Position numbers and translations under genes: made by a program | Source of the DNA: Stramonita haemastoma | Lineage: Eukaryota; Mollusca; Gastropoda; Neogastropoda; Muricidae | DNA: 64,000 nt | NCBI GenBank assembly: GCA_030674155.1 | Contig: CM060335.1 | Span: forward strand, 38,746,269-38,810,268 | Direction: 5' to 3' | Shown here: piece by piece, positions 53,661 to 64,000 of the stretch | Numbering within the stretch: the stretch's first letter is position 1 | How the letters are laid out: each line of letters starts with the position of its first letter | The notes under the pieces: model-generated | The model's database searches: none | Seen by the model: only the letters and a program-made list of their open reading frames with translations | What the model was told of the DNA's origin: nothing

Positions 53661-54039
53661 GGGCATCCACAAGTAGCGGTAGCAGCACTGAGATCTGGGG
53701 AACTGAAAACCTGAATCTCCAGTCTAACAACTGTGGCAATGTGGTTAATTAATACATTGGCATCTTAACTGTAGGGTCATCTCATGGGTTTAAATCCCAT
53801 AAGTTCTGGTTATTTTTAGTCTCCAGTGGTCTCAAAACTGATGCCACTCTAAGCATGAGGTGGCCCTTTAGACCATAAAGGATCACTGATCCACCAGGTA
53901 TCCCTGGTACAGTTTGAGGCCTTGCCCACTGCCAGATGTCTACAGCTCTGAGCGAGTTTAAATAATATAACAAAGGTTTTTTTTTAAATGCACAGTAAGT
54001 AAATAAAAGAAACAGCATAAAACAATGGCTCCAATATCA
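53661..54039. other. No feature seen
   Basis: Mixed sequence. Confidence 0.4.
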
Positions 54040-54490
54040 GTAGTAGTAGACACACGTCAGTCTTGGAAGACTGTGGAGTTGCGCTCTAGTCTTTAGAGCG
54101 CAAAGGCTGGGTAAGTAAGTATGAAGGGCAAGCTGTTACCCATGCAGCAGACCCCCTCCCTCTCCACGCCACTGGAATGGTCCATTGGAAAGGCAATCGC
54201 CCATACAAATGATTCCAGTACCGTCACAGGAGCCGCCAGAACACTGCCATATACAGCCCCAAGCCGCTCTGGGGACTCCAACTCCCCAAATATTTTTTCA
54301 GGGATGGTGTCTAAAACACAACACCTGTGCGCATGCTAGTGTTTTTTAATAATTGTGTCATCCGCTCCTACTGGCACACAATGGCCTGCTCTTCCAAAAG
54401 GCAGAACAGGGCTTTAACATGTGCACAAGATGTTCTGCATGCGTTCGCACACGGGCCTTGATTTATAGTCTCATCCGAATGACTGACAAT
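54040..54490 (-). mobile_element. Composite SINE, core S1 with tail T3, head missing
   Basis: CAGTCTTGGAAGACTGTGG, GCATGCTAGTGTT and GGCACACAATGGCCTGCTC match 46990-47460. It stops in the core near 54485, so the tRNA-like head is lost. Confidence 0.85.
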
Positions 54491-55659
54491 ATATAGGCTC
54501 CAATACAAAAAGCTCATAAGCATCTTGTCCAATTGGTAATTTGGTAATGCTCAGAGTTTTTGAAAATTTTAAAATACAGCTGTTAGAATGTGGCTGCAAA
54601 TTTCAAAATTTCTATAAAAAAGAATTACTTGTCAAAATCTACTTTTACTTCAATAGAAAACAGTTTTTAACTGAATGGTTACAGTGCTACCTGTTACCTA
54701 TCTCCATGGCCAGTGCTGACTTCTAATAAAATGTCACAGCAGCAACAAGCCATTCTGTTTTCTAGCAAGACTTTCCACACACTAAATTAGGAAATAAATG
54801 TAACTAGCACCAAGCTTCATCCAAGGTCCCCCTCCCCATGAAGGAGATAAGTAAAGTAACCACAAGGAACAGAACTGCTTCACCCTGACAACACCCCAAC
54901 ATATAGCCACTGCAGAACTAAGGACATTTTTCTGACACTACAGCACAAGCATTTAGCATTTCAAATAAATTTATACATTAGCAATATTATTAAATAATGA
55001 TAGTTGGTACTAAAAAATGAGAAGAGCTAGAGACTCATAGCTCTCCATAAAGCCAACCTCCACAGCTGGCTTCATGACCTGCATAGAGAAAAAATAACTA
55101 CGATAGTGCTATGTGGAATGCCGAAATATCTGTGACCTGCATAGAATCAATGACTACAATAGTACTGTGTGGAATGCAGAAATATCTGTGAGCTTCAGCT
55201 TTCAACCTGAACCTAGTGTCCAAAGCTACAATACACTGTGGTCTAGCTACCTACACTGACAGAGACCCTGCCATTCCTTCAAACATTTTCTCTCTCTGAC
55301 ATAAGACAATGGTCACACACAGACTTGTCAGCCACCTACCTCTCAAAATCTCCCTCCTACAGCTGCTGTTGTTGTTCGAAGTCCTCTCTCCTTTCTGACA
55401 GATGCATGTCCTCCACAGCCCTGGGTTGCTCTGCATTGCTCCTGAGGAACAGAGAACAACAGCATTGGAAAGATGGTCTACTGAAAGGTTACTCTACTCT
55501 GCTACTGTAGCCATCAGAACAAAGAAAGTTTACAGTATCATGGCCATTCTTAACAGCTACACTCCATCATCCAGTCTTTCCAGCTAGCTAGCTTCACATG
55601 TTCTGAACAAAGGTAAAACATGGCTCTTACACAAATTTTGGGGGGAAATTTTGACTATG
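54491..55659. other. No gene seen
   Basis: A short local duplication near 55075-55195 (GTGTGGAATGC.GAAATATCTG twice). No other structure. Confidence 0.45.
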
Positions 55660-55689
55660 CGGGGGGGGGGGGGGGGGGGGGGGGGGGGG
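55660..55689 (+). repeat. Poly-G tract
   Basis: About 29 consecutive G. It is likely to be a sequencing and assembly trouble spot. Confidence 0.95.
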
Positions 55690-55759
55690 CTTTTCAAGAC
55701 CCTGCCTTTTAAAGTCCTTCTTCAAATCCTTTTGTATCAGACCTTGAAGGGATTTTTTT

Positions 55760-56050
55760 TAACTTCTAAAGCTATAAACTATCTGTTGATACTATTAAAC
55801 TACAAAACATGATTTTTAAAAAATCTGAAAAACAAATTAAAAAAATATTCAAGATGCCCTCTGGATATTGCTAAGTCAAGTGCATTTCTAACCCTACAGT
55901 TTCACACAGGCACTAACACATTTTACACCTCTGTGTAACTGCCATAATACTAGGTGCTAAGAATGAAAGACTGCAACAAACTGGTGTTGAATAGCTCCAT
56001 GGAACTCACCTCTGGGATGGACACTGTATTAAAAACAGAGTTTCCATTGT
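55760..56050 (+). repeat. 290-bp direct duplicate, copy 1
   Basis: CTATCTGTTGATACTATTAA, AAGATGCCCTCTGGATATTG and TAGGTGCTAAGAATGAAAGA recur 508 bp downstream (56270-56575). Confidence 0.92.
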
Positions 56051-56269
56051 CCTTCTTCAACTCCTTTTGCATATCCAGCCTTGAAACAAAGACCCCAAAA
56101 TTATTTTTCCAAAGGACCTTTAAGGGCTGTATGAGCCTTGATAATGCAATACAATGTAAATTGCAATGCAAGATGTCACAAGATGGGACATTTTGTTAAA
56201 TTTTGAAATGGCCTCAAGCATAATTTTTCAAGCACAACTAAAAATTAGCCTACACGATGAAGGAGGTTT

Positions 56270-56575
56270 TTTTTTCAGCTTCTAAAACTATACACTATCT
56301 GTTGATACTATTAAAGCAGAAAAACATAACAAAAATCTGAAAAACAAACTTAACATAAAAATTCAAGATGCCCTCTGGATATTGCTAAGTCAAATGCATT
56401 TCTAACCCTGCAGTTTCATACAAGCACTAAAACCTTTTACACCTCTGTGTAACTACCTTAATAATAATACTAGGTGCTGAGAATGAAAGAATACAACAAA
56501 CTGGTGTTAACAGATCCATGGAACTCACCTAGGGTATGGATTCTGTATTAAAAACAGACAGCTTCCAATGTATGC
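56270..56575 (+). repeat. 290-bp direct duplicate, copy 2
   Basis: Aligned with 55760-56050, with scattered substitutions and small indels. Confidence 0.92.
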
Positions 56576-56839
56576 TCTGGCTTGCAGTGGTCACCCTTGA
56601 GCCTGGCAGCCTCCAACCTGAAGCATATTACTATGTCTCACTGTTAACACTTGTTTTAATTTGTCTCTTTTTTGTCCCTGTTAACATTTTTTTTCATTGT
56701 TGTTGCTTTCTTTGTTGAAAGATGGGCAAGATTTCCTTCATCCCTTAGCTACAGCTCGTAGGTTCATCAACAGAGATTTTGCAATATGTGGCTAACTGCC
56801 CTACATTAATAGCCCTATTCAGATTATGACTTTTGGATT

Positions 56840-57135
56840 ATTTCTAAACATGACAAGAGTGCGCATGCATTTTTTAGATGTTGTCATCCATTCCTACTGG
56901 CAGCAATAATTCTTTCAAAGTGGAATGGGTCTTAATATGTAAGATGTTCTGTGCGTTCATACACAGGACCTTAACCTATAGCCTCATATATGATACAGTA
57001 CTTTCCAGGGAGTCAGTACTGATGTTAACAGGGAAAATTCCCCTCCACCAGGCATTCTCGTGGTAGCTCATAACCCATGCTATCTGATCATGAGCAGGAA
57101 ACTCTTAACCACTAAATTGTGACTAAGGTATCCTG
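56840..57135 (-). mobile_element. S1 SINE, strongly diverged copy
   Basis: TGTTGTCATCCATTCCTAC, AAGATGTTCTGTGCGTTCAT and AGTCAGTACTGATGTTAACA follow the order of the S1 core. The head region is barely recognisable near 57100. Confidence 0.7.
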
Positions 57136-57559
57136 CCCCCCAAATGGTATTATGGTCTTTATGAATCACTCATCATAAAATATAAAACAAGAAATGCAAA
57201 CAAAAGAAAATGCTAGGAGGGGTTTCAAAAATTAGAAGACCCTCAAAATCTCAAATAGGAAGTTTCCTCAGACCCTTATTTTCTTCCTTCAGGAAGCTCC
57301 ATGTCAGTGCAAGCACTACTGCACATACACACATGTATGCATAATGGGCTCAGCAATAAAAAAATTAAAAAATCAGGAGCTGCTTTAACCCGTGGGGTGC
57401 TAGATATAATTATTGATGCTCATAGAAATTGCATGTAAAACAAAGAATTTTTAGCCACCGCTATCTATGTTCTCTTCTAGGGTTTTTATATGCATATGCA
57501 TATGGAAGGATAGGAAAACAAACACCTACGTGCAAAGTCAAGTCGCACTGATGGCTGGC
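57136..57559. other. No feature seen
   Basis: AT-rich sequence. Confidence 0.4.
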
Positions 57560-57862
57560 CCTCAGGAACCCCTACTAGCCACTGTCAAGAAAAGGAAGCT
57601 GGCATGGTTCGGCCATGTTACACGCCACAACACCCTCCCAAGACAGTCCTACAAGGAACGCTAGAAGGTGGCAGACGCCGAGGCAGACAAACCAAAAGCT
57701 GGATGGAAAACATCAAGGAGTGGACCCACCTGGACAGTCCAACACTCATTCGGAAGGCTGAGGACAGGACTGGATGGCGACGGCTGGCTGCAGAATCGTC
57801 TCTCATGTCTCCTCCACGACCATCCAGGTCATGAGAAAAGAAGAAGAAGAAAGAGTAACACT
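57560..57862 (+). pseudogene. Non-LTR retrotransposon ORF2 C-terminus with GAA tail
   Basis: The + strand frame reads KLAWFGHVTRHNTLP and then shifts frame near 57645. It continues as TLEGGRRRGRQTKSWMEN and KEWTHLDS to a stop at 57832-57834, followed by a short GAAGAAGAA tail. Same LINE class as 5640-5877 but a different subfamily. Confidence 0.88.
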
Positions 57863-57869
57863 AGACAGG

Positions 57870-59125
57870 TAAACCTATACATTTTTGGAAAGTAGACACA
57901 ATGCAGAGCATGATACAAATATCAAAAAGGCATACGCTCTAGAGCATAGCTGGAGATATCCCACAAACTGTATTGAAAAAACTCTGCACACAGGTAACCC
58001 CCCCCCAAAAAAAAACTCTTCATTGACTTATGACTATACACCCCATTTCAAGGCAGAGACACAAAACAGATAGATCAACAAGGCAAAAACCGACATGTTT
58101 TGGATGCATGGTAGCCTCAAAATAAGAATTTTAGTTCATTCACAATCGTTACTTTCATCATTGTGGTTTTCAACATTTGAACTGACTCCCTCTAGAGATC
58201 ATTGACTCCCAGTATTGCTAATTACACAAAAGAAAGTAAGTAGGTGAAGGACACAGACATGGAAAAAAAGGGCGATTTCTAAAGGCTATTGATGATAATC
58301 GAACCAGACCTATGCAAAGCCACGATCGTGGCCCATGGCAGTTAAATTGAGCTCTATAGGTGGCAGCCAGGGTGTTTTTACACCCAGTCATCTGGGAAGG
58401 TTATCACCACTGACTACAGTGCAAGCATTTTGGTACATAACTATGTCAGAAAACAGTAGATCTAGTTGCTGCCTGAGCATTCCATGAAGAAGGAGAAGTT
58501 GAGCTATGTTCATATTGCCATGCTCTCTACTAATGTTGCAGTGGAAACTAAATTATTTCATGTCAATACCCCAGTCGGTTAGATCTCCCTCTGACAATAG
58601 GCTAGCATCTTGATATGGGGTCGTTTACTGAGATACTACTAACGATTAAACAAAAAAGTAATCTACGCCAAAGCTTTCTGCAACAAAGGACCAGTAAAAC
58701 ACAGAAATTATATCATTGATTACCTTTGTTTTTTTGCGATCAAAGATGTCTACCGTTCAGCACATGTAGCCTCTAAGAGCATGTGACTGTCTAAATACCG
58801 AAAACCAAGAAACCCATTGGTATGCCTATGGCTGGAGAATGTGTATGTGTGGGGGCCGCGAACGTCTGAATTGTTCACAGACAAAATTAATAGATTGCAA
58901 CAGTTGAAAGTACATAGTTCATCATGGTCTTTTTTATCCCTGGTATTATTTTCTACTTTTTTTTTTTTTACCTGGTTTAGATCAGCTTTAACGATATACG
59001 GTTCATTTCCTGTGTTTCTGTAGATACTTTGTAGATACTGTCAACCAGATGATGCAGCACTGTTGAATACTGATTTTGCAACTGTTTTTGCTTACTGAAA
59101 TTTGACACCTTAATAAAAAGAAGAA

Positions 59126-59129
<4 letters not shown>
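57870..59129. other. No gene seen
   Basis: Mixed sequence; no repeats recognised. Confidence 0.45.
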
Positions 59130-59199
<70 letters not shown>

Positions 59200-59535
59200 A
59201 AAAATGAACAATGTAGGCCTACTGGCAGGGGAGCCTGCCACATTCTATACTTGTGGGGTGCATGTGCTTCATTCTCTGTGTGTGCATGCCTGCGTGCGCC
59301 CGCGCGGGCGTGTGTGTGTGTGTGTGTGTGTGTGCCTAGGCACTCCTTTGGGGTACTTAGGTTTGGGCACTTGCCCTTGTGGGTTATGCTCACACACAGC
59401 TAAGAGAAGGTTCACACACGAAGTACAAACTGAAAAAAACAACATTGCTTTATTTTATTTTCTTTAGGGCAAGCTCATACACACATACACTCACACATAC
59501 ACACACATGCCTGTGCGCTCATGAATCCAAGCACG

Positions 59536-59607
<72 letters not shown>
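59130..59607 (+). repeat. (GT)n, GT-rich and (CA)n tracts
   Basis: (GT) at about 59130-59196 and 59308-59333, and (CA) at 59537-59607. Confidence 0.92.
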
Positions 59608-59608
<1 letters not shown>

Positions 59609-59894
59609 ACAGAGGACAACCACAGTTATAATTTATTAACCCAGGAAAAATCTGATGAATCTAGCATACATGATAACATGTAGAATATCCAGTAACTGTG
59701 TCTTTAATTCTTTGTAATCAGCCAGTGTCCACAGCTGCAGCCTGGAATAAAATTAATGTGTGTTTCCTCCCAAATCATATTATGTTTTATCTTTCGTTTA
59801 GCCAGCCAAAAGTAATCTGCAAGTAAACTGAAAACCATGGGTTCACTGTCACAGATGACAATGTCGACACATGTATGTCATAGATCTATATACA

Positions 59895-60330
59895 TTGTGT
59901 ATTATGGAAAAACTCTGCAAAAATTAAAAAGTGAAGAAAACATATAAGAAAAACAAATTTCCTTAGCAAAGCAAAATGGATGGAACATTTTAAAAAGCTC
60001 ATAGAAAAAGAACCTTCTGTCAATAAAAAGAGAAAAGAACAGGTGCAAAACATGTACGAACTATTAACAAGATGCAAAAATCCGTACTTAGACAGGCCCT
60101 TTACTAGAAAAAAATCACGGAAGAAATAAAAACGTTAAAAAACTAAAACAAAATCTCCAGGCAAGGATGGCATATTAAATGACACGATCAAATCTATTAC
60201 CCCAGATATACTAGGTAGGCCTATACTGGAGTCACTTTTTAATTTTGTTCTTGATACAGCATGTATCCACATGAATGGAAAGTGGGCACCAATATTTCTG
60301 TTCAGAAAGGTGGATGTCCTGTGTGGTGTA
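59895..60330 (+). pseudogene. Non-LTR retrotransposon RT fragment
   Basis: Frames on + include FKKLIEKEPSVNKKRKEQV (about 59978-60034), then LDRPFT, then after a frame change KSPGKDGILND (about 60150-60182), then LESLFNFVLDTACIHMNGKW (about 60228-60288). KSPGKDG is a standard landmark of the N-terminal part of LINE reverse transcriptases. It is truncated on both sides and frameshifted. Confidence 0.85.
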
Positions 60331-60461
60331 AGTTGCTGTGTACTTAAAACACTGACAGGAAATGATGTGAATATTGTTGATGTCTCAGGTTGGAAGTAGC
60401 AATTTAGCTTTTAGTATTGTTCCTCACCATTTTTGTTGTTTATTTCATCAGCATTTAAATG

Positions 60462-60463
60462 AG

Positions 60464-60551
<88 letters not shown>

Positions 60552-60640
60552 AGAGAGAGAGGAGAAGAGAGAGAGAGAGAGAGAGAGAAGAACCAGAACA
60601 AGAGGAACAAGAAGAAGAAAAAGAAGAAGCTTACTTTTAC
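60462..60640 (+). repeat. (GA)n/(GAA)n microsatellite
   Basis: GA run followed by GAAGAAG-type repeats. It precedes the duplicated block just as a GAA tract does at 12432. Confidence 0.95.
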
Positions 60641-60671
60641 ACTTCAAATTCTCTGAAGTGGTTTGCACCTC

Positions 60672-60941
60672 ATAGCTCAGTTATTTTGTCAGTTTTCATG
60701 CAAAACAATGATGTGTCTTTTTTGTCAATAACCTTTTTTTTCCTTTCTTGTTTATTTTGTGTATTTTTTTTTTCACATTTAGAGGCATTTGTCCAAAAGC
60801 AAATTTACTTTTAAAAAAAGATTGAAAATTTTTTAATCAGAGTATTTTATAAGAATTTAGTTCTTTTTTTTTCTTCTTAAAGCCTTGTCAGTCGAAGCAT
60901 TAAAACTTTATCCTTTTTCTAGTATGGATTAAAAAAAATTC

Positions 60942-61018
<77 letters not shown>

Positions 61019-61095
61019 TGTGTGTTTATTTAGTTATTATTTATTTATTTATTCTTTTGTATCGTGGATAATGGAATAAGCTTTCATGTGTTTTT
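60672..61095 (+). repeat. Duplicated block, copy 2
   Basis: Same block as 12608-12935, here with the GT stretch expanded to about 80 bp (60943-61024, against about 12 bp in copy 1) and leading into a complete SINE. Confidence 0.85.
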
Positions 61096-61375
61096 TTAGA
61101 TCCAGTTCCTGTGTGTATGAAGTTTTTAAATTGTTATCTGTTCCCACCGGCACACAATGGCCTACTCTTACGGAGAGCGGAACAGGATTTAACGTGTGGC
61201 AAGATGTTCTACGTGCGTTCATTTACGGGGCCTCGGTTTATAGTCTCATCCGAAGGACTTTTGGGGAGAGTGGAGTCAGCACTGATGGTAACTCCAGGGG
61301 AGAAATCCCCTCGAACGGGAATCGAACCCGGGTCGTCAAATTGTGAGTGCAATGTTCTGACCACTAGGCTATTCC

Positions 61376-61376
<1 letters not shown>
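61024..61376 (-). mobile_element. S1 tRNA-derived SINE, best copy, within (GT)n
   Basis: In + order: TTTATTTATTCTTTTGTATC tail, GGATAATGGAATAAGC, core CACCGGCACACAATGG, GAACGGGAATCGAACCCGGG (box B inverted), and CCACTAGGCTATTCCG (box A inverted). GT repeats lie on both sides (60943-61024 and 61376-61455). Confidence 0.9.

Positions 61377-61455
<79 letters not shown>
61376..61455 (+). repeat. (GT)n microsatellite
   Basis: A GT run of about 80 bp directly at the SINE head. Confidence 0.95.
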
Positions 61456-61456
<1 letters not shown>

Positions 61457-61479
61457 ATGTGTGACCTGGGAGACCCTCA

Positions 61480-61600
61480 AAATTCCCACCCTTGATTCAC
61501 CAGGCTCCACGGCCTAGAATTGAACCCTCCACTTCATGGATCCCGGGATAGATATACACCATACACTCCAATCCACTCATCTACAGCATACGTCCGTCTG
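61480..61600 (-). mobile_element. Possible tRNA-like SINE head, separate family
   Basis: On the - strand: TAGATGAGTGGATTGGAG (box A-like) and GGGTTCAATTC (box B-like) about 50 bp apart. No second copy is in the window. Confidence 0.45.
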
Positions 61601-61687
61601 TAGAGTGTAACTAACTGTGTCAAGTTATCTTGAAGAGGGGTACACTTTCCTAGCATCAGTTCTATCATCCTCATAGCTGTTCAATTC

Positions 61688-61794
61688 ATCTGCATGTAAG
61701 GTAAAGGTGTCTCATAACCTGTGTGGTCGTAGGGGAGCGAGGCGTCAGAGACCTCAGCTTCTCTGGGGGGGGGCCAGCATATTGAGTGCAGCAC

Positions 61795-61866
<72 letters not shown>

Positions 61867-61950
61867 TTTACCTTCCCTGACCCTAAAGAGGGCAGGTACC
61901 TATTCACAGCTGGGGGAACTGGGGGAACTGTACCGTAGCCACCTATCTTC
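61688..61950 (-). mobile_element. 5S-SINE body, with internal (CT)n expansion
   Basis: The family body in reverse: GTAAAGGTGTCTCATAACC, GAGACCTCAGCTTCTCTG, then (CT)n at 61799-61864 in place of the family's GA-rich GAGGGAGAGGAGAT block, then GCTTTACCTTCCCTGACCC and CACAGCTGGGGGAACTG. The 5S-like head is missing. Confidence 0.87.
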
Positions 61951-62077
61951 ATGTACTAACAAAAAAAAAAAAAAAAAGTCTCATCCAGCGCACGAGTGGT
62001 AGTAGTGGTACCGTTTGCCAGTTTAGTGAAAGCATTGTCGCTGTCAGCCACACCATTGACAGAATCGTAACTGTTGT

Positions 62078-62079
<2 letters not shown>

Positions 62080-62158
<79 letters not shown>

Positions 62159-62194
62159 AGACAGAGAGACAGAGAGACAGAGAGACAGAGAGAC

Positions 62195-62225
<31 letters not shown>

Positions 62226-62250
62226 CAGAGACAGACAGAGACAGAGACAG
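62080..62250 (+). repeat. (GA)n/(GACA)n microsatellite
   Basis: GA run then GACAGAGA units. Confidence 0.95.
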
Positions 62251-62255
62251 AGATT

Positions 62256-62505
62256 TATGATTATATCGAGGATAATGGAATAAGCCCTCCATGTGCTTTT
62301 TTTTCCATCCAGTCCCCGTGTGTATGCAGTTGTGTAATTCTTGACATCTGTTCCCACCGGCACACGATGGCCTACTCTTACGGAAAGCGGAACAGGATTT
62401 AACGTGTGCGCAAGATGTTCTGCGTGCGTTCACACACAGGGGCGTCGGTTTATTGTCTCATCCGAAGGACTTTTTGGGGAGAGTGGAGTCAGTACTGATG
62501 TTAAC
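62256..62505 (-). mobile_element. S1 SINE without head
   Basis: TATCGAGGATAATGGAATAA through GTCAGTACTGATGTTAACC. It lacks the tRNA-like head and is followed by T2 and T3 pieces. Confidence 0.85.
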
Positions 62506-62625
62506 CCCATCATGAAAGTAGCTGCATTCAGACATCGGAGGATACACATCCTTCAAAACACTTTGTTGTAGGCACCCATCAGTCTCGGAAGACTATGGAG
62601 TTGTGCTCTAGTCTTTAGAAAACAC
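62506..62625 (-). mobile_element. SINE T2 and T3 fragments in tandem
   Basis: ATGAAAGTAGCTGCATTCAG (T2-like, about 62510) and CACCCATCAGTCTCGGAAGA (T3, about 62573), so three modules of the composite SINEs are joined here in a new order. Confidence 0.65.
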
Positions 62626-62929
62626 TTTACAGGGTTTGATAAAAGATAATTATACTATCCAGCAAGCGTCCATCCATTCACCTGTGTATAGTTATGTGCT
62701 CTGACTTCAGCCTTTCATTTCTGGATGCTTTTATTTGTCAACAATCAACATCATGAAAAACATGTTTTTCAAAAAAACAAAAAAACAAAAAAAACAAAAA
62801 AAAAACCACCTCACCAGTGCAATATATCATATACAAGGGGAAAAAATCTTTACTTCATGAAAAAGTAACAACTGCAAAGAGACAAAAGAACATTAACAGT
62901 GCATAATAATTACAAGAGCAGACAAGAAC

Positions 62930-63250
62930 GCAATCTGAATTCGTTTAGATCAGAAGCCGCATCATTCCTTCCCACTTCAGAGCTGTATGCTGGGTATGTA
63001 CGTGTTTCCCGTAACCCATCAAACACTGAACATGAACCACGGGATCTTTAACGTGCATAATTTTCATCTTTTGCATGTGTAGACACACAAAGGGAATTAA
63101 GGCACTTGCAGGTCTGCACATGAAGCTGACCCAGGAGATCTTTAAAAATCCACAGGCTTAACTCACCAGATGCCGCTGAGATTGGAGCCCAAGAAACCTA
63201 CAGAGTTGAAGTCCAACGGTTTTAGCTACTCAGCTATCGCGTTTGTCATA
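62930..63250 (-). mobile_element. tRNA-derived SINE, another family (S3), diverged
   Basis: GGGATCTTTAACGTGCATAA, GGCACTTGCAGGTCTGCACA and GAGATCTTTAAAAATCCAC are landmarks I recognise from a common mollusc SINE. The head (inverted, about 63170-63245) reads AGTCCAACGGTTTTAGCTAC with a decayed box B. Confidence 0.7.
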
Positions 63251-63796
<546 letters not shown>

Positions 63797-63861
63797 ATAT
63801 ACCTACATATGTATTTAGATCTATATATACATCACATCACAAGTCATACCATACACACATA

Positions 63862-63896
63862 GATAGGTAGGTAGATAGATAGATAGATCGAGAGAT

Positions 63897-63992
<96 letters not shown>

Positions 63993-64000
63993 GAGAGAGA
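63862..64000 (+). repeat. (GATA)n(GACA)n microsatellite, runs to window end
   Basis: A few GATA/GGTA units, then about 22 GACA units. The tract is probably cut by the window edge. Confidence 0.95.

Overview
The window is eukaryotic and strongly repeat-rich. It contains a spliced gene with canonical GT/AG introns, polymerase III-type SINEs, decayed non-LTR retrotransposons, and very many long (CA)n, (GA)n, (GATA)n and poly-C tracts. The SINE and LINE types, together with the long degenerate satellites, suggest a lophotrochozoan, probably a gastropod mollusc. That placement is recognition from memory and has not been tested. No bacterial-style operon, CRISPR array, rRNA gene or intact tRNA gene is present.

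1-10.7 kb: the only convincing gene lies on the + strand as five exons (779-1010, 1894-2057, 4202-4292, 7627-7847, 9694-9876). They join without a frame break into a 296-residue C-terminal part of a protein with TPR-like helical repeats, a charged coiled-coil segment and a C-terminal J domain carrying HPD. Its 5' exons lie outside the window. Every one of its five 3' splice sites has a repeat nearby upstream. A 5S-rRNA-derived SINE ends 9-10 bp before two acceptors and about 60 bp before a third. A (GT)n tract of about 80 bp touches the fourth. A 73-bp minisatellite whose unit copies the acceptor motif precedes the fifth.

10.7-15.3 kb: dispersed repeats and microsatellites. 15.3-22.2 kb: an AT-rich degenerate satellite (unit about 35 bp) interrupted by tRNA-derived SINEs. 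23.0-29.1 kb: a tandem array of roughly 150-200 bp monomers arranged as a six-monomer higher-order repeat of about 1.02 kb. Each monomer looks like a dead exon-intron unit on the - strand. 29.9-34.2 kb: four separate minisatellites. 34.5-45.1 kb: CA/CT-rich sequence including a threefold duplicated segment.

45.1-64.0 kb: degenerate tandem repeats, composite SINEs sharing one core but differing in head and tail, remnants of non-LTR retrotransposon ORF2 (48.1-48.9 kb on -, 57.6-57.9 kb and 59.9-60.3 kb on +), a very uniform 37-bp minisatellite, and microsatellites. A block at 60.67-61.09 kb is a second copy of 12.61-12.93 kb. I see no further gene with solid support; a few weak exon-like signals are given as findings.
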